Source of the DNA: Collinsella aerofaciens
GTDB taxonomy: Bacteria; Actinomycetota; Coriobacteriia; Coriobacteriales; Coriobacteriaceae
Length of the DNA stretch: 64,000 bases
NCBI RefSeq assembly: GCF_015670795.1
Contig: NZ_JADPCJ010000001.1
Coordinates: 1 to 64,000, forward strand
Reading direction: 5' to 3'
Shown: in pieces, positions 23,247 through 33,811 of the stretch
Numbering within the stretch: the stretch's first letter is position 1
Layout of the letters: every line of letters starts with the position of its first letter
The notes under the pieces: generated by a model
Databases searched by the model: none
What the model was told of the DNA's origin: nothing
The model's input: only the letters and a program-made list of their open reading frames with translations
Translations under genes and position numbers: made by a program

Positions 23247-25316
23247 ATGTCTTCCCAGTTGACGGTTATTATCGCCGGTATCGTGCTGGTTGTGGCCATC
23301 GTGGTCGCGCTGGTCATCATGCGTCGCGGCGATTCCCGTTTTACCTACGATACGCAGCATGGAACGGCCCCGCGCGCCACCGAGGGCGAGGGCAATACAG
23401 CGGCGACCGCCTTTAAGGGCCGCTTTTCCATCCTCACCGCGGGTGTGGGCGCGATGTTTGCGGCGCTCGCCGTCAAGCTGTGGGGCATGCAGATGGTCTC
23501 GTCGGACTATTACGAGAAGCAGGCTAATAGCAATCAGACTCGCACCGTTACCACTCCCGCTGTGCGCGGCCGCATCCTCGACCGCAATGGCGTGGCGCTT
23601 GTCCAGAACCGTCCCTCACTTGCTGTCGTGGCCTACCGCGACCTTGCCGAGGATGAGCTTCTGGTTCGCCATCTTGCCAACGTGCTTGGAATGCCTTACG
23701 TGGCGGTCCTTCGCAATATTCAGGACAATACAGAGGGCGCCCAGAGCCTGCATACCATCGCGACGGACGTCCGTCGCTCCACGGTTGCCTATATCAAGGA
23801 ACACGCCGGCGAGTTCCCGGGCGTCAAGATTGCCGAGCGTACCGAGCGCCAGTATCCATATGGCGAGACGGCATGCCATATCTTGGGCTATACCGGCACC
23901 ATCACCTCCGAGCAGCTCGAGGCTCAGAATAAGAAAACCTCTGGCGATGATGATGCTTCTGCTGGCAAGATTACGTACCAGTCGGGCGATATCGTGGGCC
24001 AGGCGGGCGTTGAGAGCTACTACGAAAATCTGCTGCAGGGTATTCGTGGCGAGCAGACCGTCAAGGTCGATGCCTCAGGCAATGTGACCGGTCAGGCCGG
24101 CGCCGTGCCCGCGAAGGCCGGCTCCGACATTAAGCTCACGCTCGACCTTAAGATCCAACAGGCCTGCGAGACGGCACTGGCGAGCGCTATCGAGCTTGCC
24201 AAGACCACTGGCTACAGCAATGCCGGTAACGGCGCTGTGGTGTGTCTCGATCCCAACAATGGGGAGATCCTGGGCATGGCGAGCGAGCCCAAGTTCGATC
24301 CGTCTGTCTTTATCGGCGGCGTCTCAAATGACGTGTGGACCGAGCTCAATGATGACAAGGGTTCGCACCCGCTGCTCAACCGCGCCATTAGCGGACAGTA
24401 CATGTCGGCCTCGACCATCAAGCCGCTCTCGGCGCTGGCCGGTCTTGAGTTTGGAACCTACACTTCAACGCAGACAACCAACTGCACGGGCTATTGGACG
24501 GGCCTGGGCAAGGCTTGGGGCAAGCGCTGCTGGTTGACGTCTGGCCACGGCACCATGACGCTGCAGTCGGGTATCGCCAACTCGTGCGACCCCGTCTTCT
24601 ACGACATGGGCAAGGCGTTCTTTTATGACGAGCAACATCCCGAGGGCCTGCAGGAGGTCTTTCGTCGCTGGGGTCTAGGCAAGACCTGCGGTATCGATCT
24701 GCCGAGTGAGGGCGCGGGCCGTATTCCCGATGCCGAGTGGAAAGAGTCGTACTTCACCGACGCCTCTGCCGAGGACCGCAAGTGGAATGCCGGCGATATG
24801 ACCAATATTGCCATCGGCCAGGGCGACATCCTGGTGACGCCCCTGCAGATGGCGTGCGCCTATATGGGTCTTGCCAACGGCGGCAAACAGTACGTGCCTC
24901 ACGTGTTTTTGTCTGCCGTGTCGCGCGATGGCGACGGCGATGCCTATAAGTACAACGGCAAGGGCAAGAAGAAGCGCCTGGAGGCCAAGATCAACAGCGA
25001 TTCGGATTTGGCTCTTGTTCGCAACGGCATGCACGACGTGATTTACACGGCATCGACGTCCCTGGCGGCTCACTTTGGCACCCTGACGCCCCAGGTATAC
25101 GGCAAGTCGGGCACGGGCGAGAAAAGCGGCGAGGACGAATACGCGTGGTTCTGCGCCTATGCACCGGCCGATGATCCCAAGTATGTCATCGCTACTGTCC
25201 TGGAGCAGGGCGGCGGCGGCTCAGATACCGCGATGCATGTCGTGCGCGACGTGCTCGGTGTGATTTATGACGAGCCCGATACCTCTTCGGCCTCGGGCGA
25301 TTCTTCGGTTCGATAG
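23247..25316 (+). CDS. mrdA: Penicillin-binding protein 2 (elongation transpeptidase)
   Basis: 689 residues from ATG 23247 with GGGGAGG upstream. There is a membrane anchor at residues 5-25 and possibly a second near 70. The pedestal contains 'TTPAVRGRILDRNGV'. The transpeptidase domain carries S-T-I-K (SxxK, in 'SASTIKPLSA'), S-C-D in 'IANSCDPVFYDMG' (second motif) and 'GKSGTGE' (KSG third motif). It cross-links new peptidoglycan during elongation, using glycan strands made by RodA, whose gene starts nine bases downstream. A Gly/Ser-rich insertion near 'TSGDDDAS' is of no known role. Confidence 0.95.
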   Translation: MSSQLTVIIAGIVLVVAIVVALVIMRRGDSRFTYDTQHGTAPRATEGEGNTAATAFKGRFSILTAGVGAMFAALAVKLWGMQMVSSDYYEKQANSNQTRTVTTPAVRGRILDRNGVALVQNRPSLAVVAYRDLAEDELLVRHLANVLGMPYVAVLRNIQDNTEGAQSLHTIATDVRRSTVAYIKEHAGEFPGVKIAERTERQYPYGETACHILGYTGTITSEQLEAQNKKTSGDDDASAGKITYQSGDIVGQAGVESYYENLLQGIRGEQTVKVDASGNVTGQAGAVPAKAGSDIKLTLDLKIQQACETALASAIELAKTTGYSNAGNGAVVCLDPNNGEILGMASEPKFDPSVFIGGVSNDVWTELNDDKGSHPLLNRAISGQYMSASTIKPLSALAGLEFGTYTSTQTTNCTGYWTGLGKAWGKRCWLTSGHGTMTLQSGIANSCDPVFYDMGKAFFYDEQHPEGLQEVFRRWGLGKTCGIDLPSEGAGRIPDAEWKESYFTDASAEDRKWNAGDMTNIAIGQGDILVTPLQMACAYMGLANGGKQYVPHVFLSAVSRDGDGDAYKYNGKGKKKRLEAKINSDSDLALVRNGMHDVIYTASTSLAAHFGTLTPQVYGKSGTGEKSGEDEYAWFCAYAPADDPKYVIATVLEQGGGGSDTAMHVVRDVLGVIYDEPDTSSASGDSSVR

Positions 25317-25325
25317 GAGGTTGCG

Positions 25326-26552
25326 ATGGATTTTTCTCCGGCGGATCTGTTCCGTTCAACCAAGACCGGCTCTCGCAGCAGCCTGGACCGCGTCAACAAG
25401 CAACTTTCGGCCTCGCGCGGCACGTTTCGCCAAAAGGTGCATATCGGTGTGCTCGTGGCTACTGTGGCGCTCGTCGCCTACGGTGCCATCATTATCTGGT
25501 CGGCTTCGCAGTTTAAGGCCGATGCTTCGTTCTCACGCCATCTGCTGGGAATTGGTATCGGAGCGGTGCTGGCGGTGCTCGTCTGGCGAACCGACCTGCG
25601 CGGTATTTCCAATTTCTCGACGGCGTTGCTCGTCATCGACCTGATCGTGATCTTCTCGCCCAAGATTCCGGGTCTGTCCTATACGGGCGGTCTGGGCATG
25701 ACGGGTTGGATCAAGATTCCCGGTATCGGCTTGACATTCCAGCCGGTTGAGCTTGCCAAGCTCATCACCATCTTCTTTATTGCTACGCTTGGCTCGCAGT
25801 ATAACGGTCGCATCGATACCGTTCGCGACTACGTCAAGCTCTGCGGCATGCTGTCCATTCCGTTTTTGGCCGTCGTTGCCATGGGTGACCTGGGCTCGGG
25901 CCTGGTCGTGCTGGTTTCGGGCGCCATCGTCATCTGCATGAGCGGTGCACGCCGCGAATGGGTGCTGTCGACCCTGGCCCTGCTCGTGGGCCTGGTGGCC
26001 CTCGTCCTGGCGCTTGATTCGGTCTTTGATTCGTTGCTCGGCCACGATGTGCTCATCAAGCAGTATCAGATGAACCGTCTGACGGTCTTTATCGACCCCG
26101 ATAATGCCGATTTGGACGATGCCTACAACCTGCAGCAGTCGCTTATCGCCGTTGGCTCGGGCGGCTTCTTTGGTAAGGGCCTGGGGCATGCGACGCAGTC
26201 GGCCGGCGGCTTTCTGCCTGAGTTCCACACCGACTTCGTCTTCGCCTTCCTGTCCGAGACCTTTGGCTTTTGCGGTTCCTTTTTGCTCCTGTGCCTCTAC
26301 GTGCTGCTGATCTTTTCGACGATTCGCGTCGCCTTTAAGTGCGAGTCGCTGTTTTTGCGTCTTTCGTGTGTGGGCATCGTTGGCATGTGGGCGTTCCAGA
26401 CTTTCGAAAACATCGGCATGTGCATCGGCATGATGCCGATTACCGGTATTCCGCTACCGTTTATTAGCTTCGGTTCGTCTTCGATGATGATTCAGCTGCT
26501 GACGGTGGGTATCGTACAATCCATATGGCGGCATCGTTCGGGCGCCGCGTAA
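25326..26552 (+). CDS. rodA: Rod shape-determining protein RodA (SEDS glycosyltransferase)
   Basis: 408 residues with about ten membrane spans. SEDS signatures are 'LTFQPVELAKL', 'AMGDLGSGLVVLVSG', 'AVGSGGFFGKGLGHA', 'EFHTDFVFAFLSETFGFCGS' (containing the catalytic-region D) and 'GIPLPFISFGSSSMM'. RodA polymerises lipid II into glycan strands together with PBP2. The first 40 residues are a hydrophilic Ser/Arg-rich extension before the first span. FtsW is the alternative, but linkage to mreBCD and mrdA favours RodA. Confidence 0.94.
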   Translation: MDFSPADLFRSTKTGSRSSLDRVNKQLSASRGTFRQKVHIGVLVATVALVAYGAIIIWSASQFKADASFSRHLLGIGIGAVLAVLVWRTDLRGISNFSTALLVIDLIVIFSPKIPGLSYTGGLGMTGWIKIPGIGLTFQPVELAKLITIFFIATLGSQYNGRIDTVRDYVKLCGMLSIPFLAVVAMGDLGSGLVVLVSGAIVICMSGARREWVLSTLALLVGLVALVLALDSVFDSLLGHDVLIKQYQMNRLTVFIDPDNADLDDAYNLQQSLIAVGSGGFFGKGLGHATQSAGGFLPEFHTDFVFAFLSETFGFCGSFLLLCLYVLLIFSTIRVAFKCESLFLRLSCVGIVGMWAFQTFENIGMCIGMMPITGIPLPFISFGSSSMMIQLLTVGIVQSIWRHRSGAA

Positions 26553-26570
26553 CCGCTGGAGGGGTTTGCT

Positions 26571-27500
26571 ATGAAAATTCCCGTAGATAAGCTGACCCGC
26601 GCTTTTAAGATGGGCGCGTCCGTTAAGAAGGATTCCGATACGCCGGTGCGCGTCTCGGTCTATCTGGATTCGTCCGCCTCGCGCTTTCTGGCCGAGACGG
26701 TGCGTGACGCCTTTGTGCCGCAGACGACCTCGGGCATTGTGCGCGTCGAGCGTCTGCGGGAGGAGCGAATTGCTCCAAAGACCGATACCGATGTGGTGCT
26801 GGTGCTCTCGTGTGGTTCCGACCGCTTGGAGAGTGCCGTGCAGGAGCTCGTGATCGCCGGCGCGCCCGTGTGCGTGCTTGCCGAGTCTGCTGTGGAGGTG
26901 CCGTTTATCGAGGAGTCCACGCCCATGCTCGGCGTGGTAGCGGCAATCGATAAGACGTATCTGCTCGAGACGCTTGCCCGCTGGATTCTCGATCGCACCG
27001 ACAAGGAAACGGCTTTTGCGGCGAACTTTGCCTTCATGCGCATCGCGGCGGCCAACCGTATCATCACCTCGTGCGCGCTCACCAATATGGCGACCGGTGC
27101 GCTGGTGTTTTTGCCGGGCGCCGATTATCCCGTTATGGCGCTGGCGCAGGTGGGCATGCTCTTTGAGCTCGCTGCCGTCTTTGGACGCGGCATTAAGCCC
27201 GAGCGCGGCTACGAGGTCGCGGGCGTGCTTGCCGGCGGTCTTGTGATCCGCGCGGTCACCCGCGCGCTCGTCAAGCAGACGCCGCATATTGGGTTTGCCG
27301 TCAAGGCGCTCACTGCTGCCGCGGGCACCTATGGCATGGGCCGTGCGCTCGTTTCGCTCTACGAGCGCGATGTCGACTACAGCCGTGCCAACGAGGTGGT
27401 CACTGCCACGTTCTCCCGCGTTCGCGATCTGGTGACCACGGTCGTGGGCGCTACCCGTCCTATGGCGTCCTATCAGGACGCATCAGATCTCGCTGCTTAG
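26571..27500 (+). CDS. DUF697-like membrane-associated protein, function unknown
   Basis: 309 residues. The N-terminal 150 residues look like a soluble alpha/beta domain ('DTDVVLVLSCGSDRLESAVQEL', 'GAPVCVLAES'). It resembles the regulatory face of a GTPase-like fold but has no P-loop. The C-terminal half matches the DUF697 pattern: 'RIAAANRIITSCALTNMATGALVFLPGADYP', 'ALAQVGMLFELAAVFG', then glycine/alanine-rich helices that probably insert in the membrane. DUF697 occurs fused to Era-like or YcjX-linked GTPases. Its place 19 bases after rodA suggests a link to the cell envelope, which is inference. Confidence 0.7.
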   Translation: MKIPVDKLTRAFKMGASVKKDSDTPVRVSVYLDSSASRFLAETVRDAFVPQTTSGIVRVERLREERIAPKTDTDVVLVLSCGSDRLESAVQELVIAGAPVCVLAESAVEVPFIEESTPMLGVVAAIDKTYLLETLARWILDRTDKETAFAANFAFMRIAAANRIITSCALTNMATGALVFLPGADYPVMALAQVGMLFELAAVFGRGIKPERGYEVAGVLAGGLVIRAVTRALVKQTPHIGFAVKALTAAAGTYGMGRALVSLYERDVDYSRANEVVTATFSRVRDLVTTVVGATRPMASYQDASDLAA

Positions 27501-27510
27501 GGGTTTTCCG

Positions 27511-29388
27511 TTGCGCGTTGCATACCAAGACTGTTTTCATTTAATTGAGCCGTTGCTCGCCAAGGTCGAGAAGCCGAGTCGCTATATCGATCACGAGTGG
27601 GGCACGCTTTTCAAGGCCGATGCCGATTACCGTTGTTGTCTGATCTATCCGGACGTATACGAGGTCGGTCTGCCCAACCAGGGTATCGCCATCCTCTACA
27701 ACATCCTTAACCAGGCCGAGGGCATCTCCTGCGAGCGCGGCTATGTGCCGTGGCCCGATATGGGCGACGCCATGCGCGAGGCGGGTATTCCGCTGCTATC
27801 GCTCGAGGGTGCAGCGCCGGTCGCTTCGTTTGATATCGTCGGTCTGCATGTGCCGCACGAGATGGCGGTGACGAACTTCCTCGAGGCTTTGGACCTCGCT
27901 GGCATTCCGCTGTTAGCGGCCGACCGAGGTGAAGACGACCCAATCATCATCGCCGGCGGTCCCTCGGTGTACAACCCCGAGCCGTACGCGGCCTTCTTCG
28001 ATGCCATCCTCATCGGTGAGGGCGAGGAATCGCTGCTCGAGACCTGCCAGCTGCATCGCCGCCTGCGTGACGAAGGGGTCCCGCGCGCGCAGATTGTCGA
28101 GCAGCTTGCATCCATTGCCGGCAACTACGTGCCGTCGCTCTATGAGGTTCGTCACGACGAGCCCTGCTCGCCGCATGGCTACACCGTGCCGCGTGAGGGC
28201 AAGGATGCGCCGACCGTGGTCTACAAGCGCGTCGTCGAGGATTTCGGCGCCACGAATCCGCTGTCGCAGTCGTGCGTGCCCTATGCACAGCTGGTTCACG
28301 ACCGCCTGTCTATCGAGATCCTGCGCGGCTGCGCCCGCGGCTGTCGTTTTTGCCAGGCCGGCATGACGTATCGCCCGGTGCGCGAGCGCTCGGCCGACCA
28401 GATCGTCTCGTCGGTGATTCAGGGTCTGGAAAAGACCGGCTATGACGAGGTGTCGCTGACCTCGCTTTCCACGACCGACCACTCCTGCATTCGCGACGTG
28501 CTCGGCAGGCTCAACCGTCGCCTGGAGGATACGGGTATACGCGTGTCTATTCCGTCGCAGCGCCTGGATTCGTTTGGCGTGGATATGGCCGAGTCGGTCG
28601 CCGGCGAAAAGAAGGGCGGCCTGACGTTCGCGCCCGAGGCCGGCAGCCAGCGCATGCGCGACATCATTAACAAGAACGTGACCGAGGAGGACCTGGACCG
28701 TGCGGCCAAGGCGGCCTTCGAGGCCGGCTGGAACCGCATGAAGCTCTACTTTATGATGGGCCTTCCCGGCGAGCGCGATGAGGACATCGTGGCCATCGCC
28801 AATCTGGCCGATCACGTGCTGGAGCTCGGTCGTTCCGTGGTGCCCAAGGCTCGTCGCGGCTCGATCTCGGTGTCCATCTCGGTTTCGGTCTTTATCCCCA
28901 AGGCTGCCACGCCGTTCCAGTGGTGCCCGCAGCTCGACTACGACGACGTCAAGCGTCGCCAGAAGTTGCTTATCACGAGCGTTCGCAACCGTGCCGTCCG
29001 CGTGCATTACCACGATGCCGAGACCTCGCTCATCGAGGCCGCGCTTTCCCGCGCCGGTCGTGACATGACGCCCGTCATCATCGATGCTTGGCGCTCGGGC
29101 TCTCGCTTTGACGCCTGGGTAGAGCATTTCTCGCTCGATAACTGGAAGGAAGCTGCTGCCAAAAACGGCATCGACCTCAATGAGCTCGTGCACCTGCCCT
29201 ACGAGTTGGACTGGCGCCTGCCGTGGGAGCACGTGAGCCCCGGCTGCACGCGCGGCTTCCTCGAGCGCGAGTACCGTCGCTCGCTCGAGGGCGTCACGAC
29301 TCCCGACTGTACCCGCACGTCGTGCACCGGCTGCGGGATCTGCCCCACGCTCCACGCCAAGAATGTATTGATGGGTGATCGCGCATGA
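27511..29388 (+). CDS. B12-binding-domain radical SAM protein (TIGR03960 family)
   Basis: 625 residues from TTG 27511 with AGGGG upstream. The N-terminal 220 residues resemble a cobalamin-binding-like Rossmann region ('DVYEVGLPNQGIAILYNIL', 'GGPSVYNPEPYAAFFDAILIGEGEE'). The radical SAM core has C-A-R-G-C-R-F-C (CxxxCxxC) for the 4Fe-4S cluster, then 'SLTSLSTTDHSCI' and 'GGLTFAPEAGSQRMRDIINKNV'. The C-terminus has a cysteine cluster 'CTRTSCTGCGIC' that could bind a second cluster. The substrate is unknown. The pairing with the next gene upstream of rplU-rpmA-obgE is widely conserved and suggests a role in ribosome or RNA modification. Confidence 0.88.
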   Translation: MRVAYQDCFHLIEPLLAKVEKPSRYIDHEWGTLFKADADYRCCLIYPDVYEVGLPNQGIAILYNILNQAEGISCERGYVPWPDMGDAMREAGIPLLSLEGAAPVASFDIVGLHVPHEMAVTNFLEALDLAGIPLLAADRGEDDPIIIAGGPSVYNPEPYAAFFDAILIGEGEESLLETCQLHRRLRDEGVPRAQIVEQLASIAGNYVPSLYEVRHDEPCSPHGYTVPREGKDAPTVVYKRVVEDFGATNPLSQSCVPYAQLVHDRLSIEILRGCARGCRFCQAGMTYRPVRERSADQIVSSVIQGLEKTGYDEVSLTSLSTTDHSCIRDVLGRLNRRLEDTGIRVSIPSQRLDSFGVDMAESVAGEKKGGLTFAPEAGSQRMRDIINKNVTEEDLDRAAKAAFEAGWNRMKLYFMMGLPGERDEDIVAIANLADHVLELGRSVVPKARRGSISVSISVSVFIPKAATPFQWCPQLDYDDVKRRQKLLITSVRNRAVRVHYHDAETSLIEAALSRAGRDMTPVIIDAWRSGSRFDAWVEHFSLDNWKEAAAKNGIDLNELVHLPYELDWRLPWEHVSPGCTRGFLEREYRRSLEGVTTPDCTRTSCTGCGICPTLHAKNVLMGDRA

Positions 29389-30197
29389 GTGAGCGCCTGA
29401 CCGACAACCCCTCGCTCTTTAGGCTTCGTGTTCGCTATGGCAAGCGCGATCGCCTTAAGTACCTGGGCCATCTCGAAGTAATCCATACCATTGAGCGCAT
29501 CGTGCGCCGTGCGGGACTTCCCTATGCCGTCACGCAGGGCTTCTCTCCGCACATGCGCGTGGGCTTCTCTTCGGCGCTGCCGGTGGGTACGTCGTCGACC
29601 TGCGAGTGGTATGACCTGTTTATGACCGAGTTCGTGGCGCACGACGAGGCATTTGGGCGCCTGGCTGCGGCGTCTCCGGCCGATCTGGCGCCCATCGAGG
29701 CGGCGTACATCGACGTGCGCACGCCGGCGTTGACGGCGCAGCTCACGCGCCTGTCGTATCGCATCGACCTGCACTTGGATCCCGAGGCGCCCGTAAGCGC
29801 CGACGAGGTGCGTCGTGCGATCGACACGCTGCGCGCGGGCCACGGCATCGACTACGCGCGCGGCAAAAAGAGCAAGCGCTTGGATTTGGATCACACGCTC
29901 GTGGGCTATGAGCTCACGGCGGGGGAGCGCCCGGACCATTTGGTGCTCATGCTCGACACCCATGCCGACAACGAGGGCTCCATGCGTCCGGAAATTTTGC
30001 TTTCTGCTGCTGATGTTTTGTTGCAGGGCTTGACCCCGGGCGTGGATGCACCTATTGTTTCCACCGGTATGCAAGACCTCGTGACCATCTGCTCCTACGA
30101 TGTCGAGCGTCAGAATCAAGCATGCGAGGACGACGAGGGCCGACTCGTCAGCCCCATACCTGTGCGAACTTGTGGATTTGCTCCACATACTCGTTGA
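29385..30197 (+). CDS. Radical SAM-linked protein (TIGR03936/DUF2344)
   Basis: 270 residues; the ATG overlaps the previous stop by four bases (ATGA). The N-terminus shows 'RVRYGKRDRLKYLGHLEVIHTIERIVRRAGLPYAVTQGFSPHMRVGFSSALPVGTSS', characteristic of DUF2344. In some bacteria this domain is fused to the radical SAM enzyme, so the two products very likely form one enzyme complex. No cluster-binding cysteines are visible here. The stop codon lies inside the -35 box of the rplU promoter. Confidence 0.87.
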   Translation: MSERLTDNPSLFRLRVRYGKRDRLKYLGHLEVIHTIERIVRRAGLPYAVTQGFSPHMRVGFSSALPVGTSSTCEWYDLFMTEFVAHDEAFGRLAAASPADLAPIEAAYIDVRTPALTAQLTRLSYRIDLHLDPEAPVSADEVRRAIDTLRAGHGIDYARGKKSKRLDLDHTLVGYELTAGERPDHLVLMLDTHADNEGSMRPEILLSAADVLLQGLTPGVDAPIVSTGMQDLVTICSYDVERQNQACEDDEGRLVSPIPVRTCGFAPHTR

Positions 30198-30222
30198 CGG
30201 GGGTATTTTCGCCTGCTACTAT
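30194..30222 (+). promoter_or_regulatory. Promoter of rplU-rpmA
   Basis: TTGACG (30194-30199), a 17-base spacer and TACTAT (30217-30222). The -35 overlaps the stop codon of the preceding gene. Confidence 0.65.
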
Positions 30223-30264
30223 ATTCGGCTGTTGCACTAACTGATGCATGAAGGGCAAGTAAAC

Positions 30265-30639
30265 ATGTACGCAATCGTTAACACGGGCGGCAAGCAGTAC
30301 AAGGTCGCCACCGACGATGTCATCACCGTCGAGAAGATCGAGGGCAATGAGGGCGACAAGGTCACCCTGCCGGTTATCTTCCTCAACGATGGTAAGAAGA
30401 TCGTCACCGATCCCGACAAGCTGGCCAAGGCCAAGGTTACCGCTCAGATCGTTGAGCAGTTCAAGGGCGAGAAGCAGCTGGTCTTCAAGTTCCACAAGCG
30501 CAAGCGCTATCGTCGTCTGAAGGGTCACCGTCAGCAGCTCACCAAGCTGAAGATCGTGAAGGTTCAGGCTACCTCCCGCGCCAAGAAGGCTGTCAAGGCA
30601 GAGGCTGAGGCTGTTGCCGAGGCTCCCGTCGCCGAGTAG
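30265..30639 (+). CDS. rplU: 50S ribosomal protein L21
   Basis: 124 residues from ATG 30265, the start that gives the family N-terminus 'MYAIVNTGGKQYKV'; the earlier ATG 30244 would add seven residues. L21 binds 23S rRNA domain VI. 'KRKRYRRLKGHRQQLTKLKI' matches the RNA-binding C-terminal signature. Beyond it is an Ala/Glu/Lys tail of about 20 residues not found in short homologues. Confidence 0.98.
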   Translation: MYAIVNTGGKQYKVATDDVITVEKIEGNEGDKVTLPVIFLNDGKKIVTDPDKLAKAKVTAQIVEQFKGEKQLVFKFHKRKRYRRLKGHRQQLTKLKIVKVQATSRAKKAVKAEAEAVAEAPVAE

Positions 30640-30672
30640 ATTACACTCGTAACGAAAGAGTAGGTATACACA

Positions 30673-30930
30673 ATGGCACACAAAAAAGGACTCGGTTCCT
30701 CCCGTAATGGCCGTGACTCCCGCGGTCAGCGCCTTGGCACGAAGCGCTATGCCGGCCAGACGGTAACCACGGGCACGATTCTCGTCCGTCAGCACGGCAC
30801 GCACATCCACCCGGGTGAGAACGTTGGCCGTGGTAAGGACGACACGCTGTTCGCGCTGGTCGACGGTACCGTTGAGTTCCACAAGGGTATCAAGCACAGG
30901 GTCAGCGTACGCCCGCTCGCGAACGCGTAA
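30673..30930 (+). CDS. rpmA: 50S ribosomal protein L27
   Basis: 85 residues starting '[18 protein letters not shown]'. The N-terminus reaches the peptidyl-transferase centre. It starts directly with AHKKG, so it lacks the cleavable N-terminal extension found in many Firmicutes, in line with an actinobacterial origin. '[15 protein letters not shown]' is the family signature. A terminator follows, giving rplU-rpmA as a two-gene unit. Confidence 0.98.
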   Translation: MAHKKGLGSSRNGRDSRGQRLGTKRYAGQTVTTGTILVRQHGTHIHPGENVGRGKDDTLFALVDGTVEFHKGIKHRVSVRPLANA

Positions 30931-30955
30931 TTCACCCTTCATAGAGCACATATGT

Positions 30956-30999
30956 GGGAGGCACTTGAGTTTTAGGATTCAAGGGTCTCCCTCTTTTTT
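30956..30999 (+). terminator. Terminator between rpmA and obgE
   Basis: GGGAG (30956-30960) pairs with CTCCC (30987-30991) and an inner CTTGA pairs with TCAAG; a CTTTTTT tract follows. Confidence 0.78.
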
Positions 31000-31003
31000 G
31001 TAG

Positions 31004-32482
<1,479 letters not shown>

Positions 32483-32485
32483 GCC

Positions 32486-33163
32486 ATGTCGCTGCGCGGT
32501 GGAATCGGTCTGCCCGAGCTTCCTCTAGAGGACGGGCAGGAGTTTAGGCTCGGCATTATGGGTGGCACCTTTGATCCCATCCATTACGGGCACCTGGTGA
32601 CCGCCGAGCAGGCGCGCGAGTCGCTCGACTTGGACGCTGTGCTCTTTATGCCGGCGGGCTCTCCTGCCTTTAAGCTTGACAAGCCGGTGACGCCTGCCGA
32701 GGACCGTTATGCCATGACGGTCCTCGCCACCGCCGCGAACCCGGCCTTTTTGGCGAGCCGGTTCGAGATCGACCGTCCGGGTGTAACCTATACGGCCGAT
32801 ACGCTTCATGCCCTTCGCGACTTTTACCCGTCGCAGGTAAAGCTCTACTTTATTACGGGCGCCGACGCGATTATCGATATTGTGACTTGGCATGATGCCG
32901 AACGAATCGCTGAGCTTGCTACCTTTATTGCGGCGACGCGACCGGGCTTTGATATCGATACGGCGCGTGCCCGAATCAAAGAGTCGGGGCTGCCGTTCGA
33001 CGTGCGCTATATTCAGATTCCGGCGCTGGCGATCAGCTCGACGAACATTCGCAAGCGTGTTGCCCGCGGTATGAGCGTGCGCTATCTTACGAGCGAGTCC
33101 GTGCTCGGCTACATTCGCAAACGCAGGCTATATGCCGATTTGGGCCAAGAAGATTTTGAGTGA
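32486..33163 (+). CDS. nadD: Nicotinate-nucleotide adenylyltransferase
   Basis: 225 residues. It transfers AMP from ATP to nicotinate mononucleotide, giving deamido-NAD. The nucleotidyltransferase motif 'GGTFDPIHYGHL' starts near residue 26 after a short extension, and the C-terminal 'ISSTNIRKRV' (ISSTxIR) is intact; 'GADAIIDIVTWHDAE' forms the substrate loop. It lies in the common obgE-nadD-yqeK-rsfS order. Confidence 0.96.
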   Translation: MSLRGGIGLPELPLEDGQEFRLGIMGGTFDPIHYGHLVTAEQARESLDLDAVLFMPAGSPAFKLDKPVTPAEDRYAMTVLATAANPAFLASRFEIDRPGVTYTADTLHALRDFYPSQVKLYFITGADAIIDIVTWHDAERIAELATFIAATRPGFDIDTARARIKESGLPFDVRYIQIPALAISSTNIRKRVARGMSVRYLTSESVLGYIRKRRLYADLGQEDFE

Positions 33164-33175
33164 TGGGGGTCTACG

Positions 33176-33784
33176 TTGTCGGTAGAGGATCAGTTTGAGG
33201 GCGATGAGCGCGCGCTGCTCAAGCGCATTCAAGAGCTGCTCGATGTTCGCATGAAGGATAAGCGCAAGCGCTATGTGCATTCGCTGGGTGTTGCCGAGAC
33301 CGCACTTCATCTGGCCGAGGTCTACGGCGTTGACCGCTTTGATGCCGCTGCCGCCGGCCTGATCCATGACTGGGACAAAGTGCTCTCCGACGACGAGCTG
33401 GTCACGCGCGCTCTGCATTACGGCATTAAGATTGCCGGCTCTCCTTCCGCCGCGACGCCGCTTTTGCATGGCCCTGTTGCCGCCTATGAACTTCCGCAGC
33501 TTTTTCCCGAACTGTCGCCGGCCGTTTTCCAGGCTGTCGACCGTCACACCGTGGGTGACTGCGACATGACGCCGCTCGATATGGTGGTCTTTGTGGCCGA
33601 TGCCATCGAACCCAACCGCCACGGCGATTATGCCCATGCGCTGCGCAAGATGGTGGGGAAGTCCTCACTCGACGAGTTGTTCTTCTCCTGTTTTGCGCAG
33701 GGTCTGGTCTATGTGATCCAGTCCGGGCGCTATCTTTATCCCACGGCTATTTCGATTTACAACCATTACGCCCAGCTGCGCTAG
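33176..33784 (+). CDS. yqeK: YqeK-like HD-domain hydrolase
   Basis: 202 residues from TTG 33176. The HD-domain ligands are visible in 'RYVHSLGVAETA' (first H), 'GLIHDWDKV' (HD), 'LHGPVAAYEL', 'DRHTVGDCDMTPLD' and 'VVFVADAIEPNR' (last D). YqeK enzymes hydrolyse diadenosine tetraphosphate symmetrically to two ADP, a metal-dependent reaction. Its position between nadD and rsfS matches B. subtilis and many Gram-positives. Confidence 0.9.
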   Translation: MSVEDQFEGDERALLKRIQELLDVRMKDKRKRYVHSLGVAETALHLAEVYGVDRFDAAAAGLIHDWDKVLSDDELVTRALHYGIKIAGSPSAATPLLHGPVAAYELPQLFPELSPAVFQAVDRHTVGDCDMTPLDMVVFVADAIEPNRHGDYAHALRKMVGKSSLDELFFSCFAQGLVYVIQSGRYLYPTAISIYNHYAQLR

Positions 33785-33811
33785 CTCGGGCTGACTAGAA
33801 AGAGGTATTCC

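Noticed and set aside
27913..29355. A 480-codon minus-strand open frame opposite the radical SAM gene
   Set aside because: The plus strand carries the CxxxCxxC cluster motif and family signatures; the minus frame has none.
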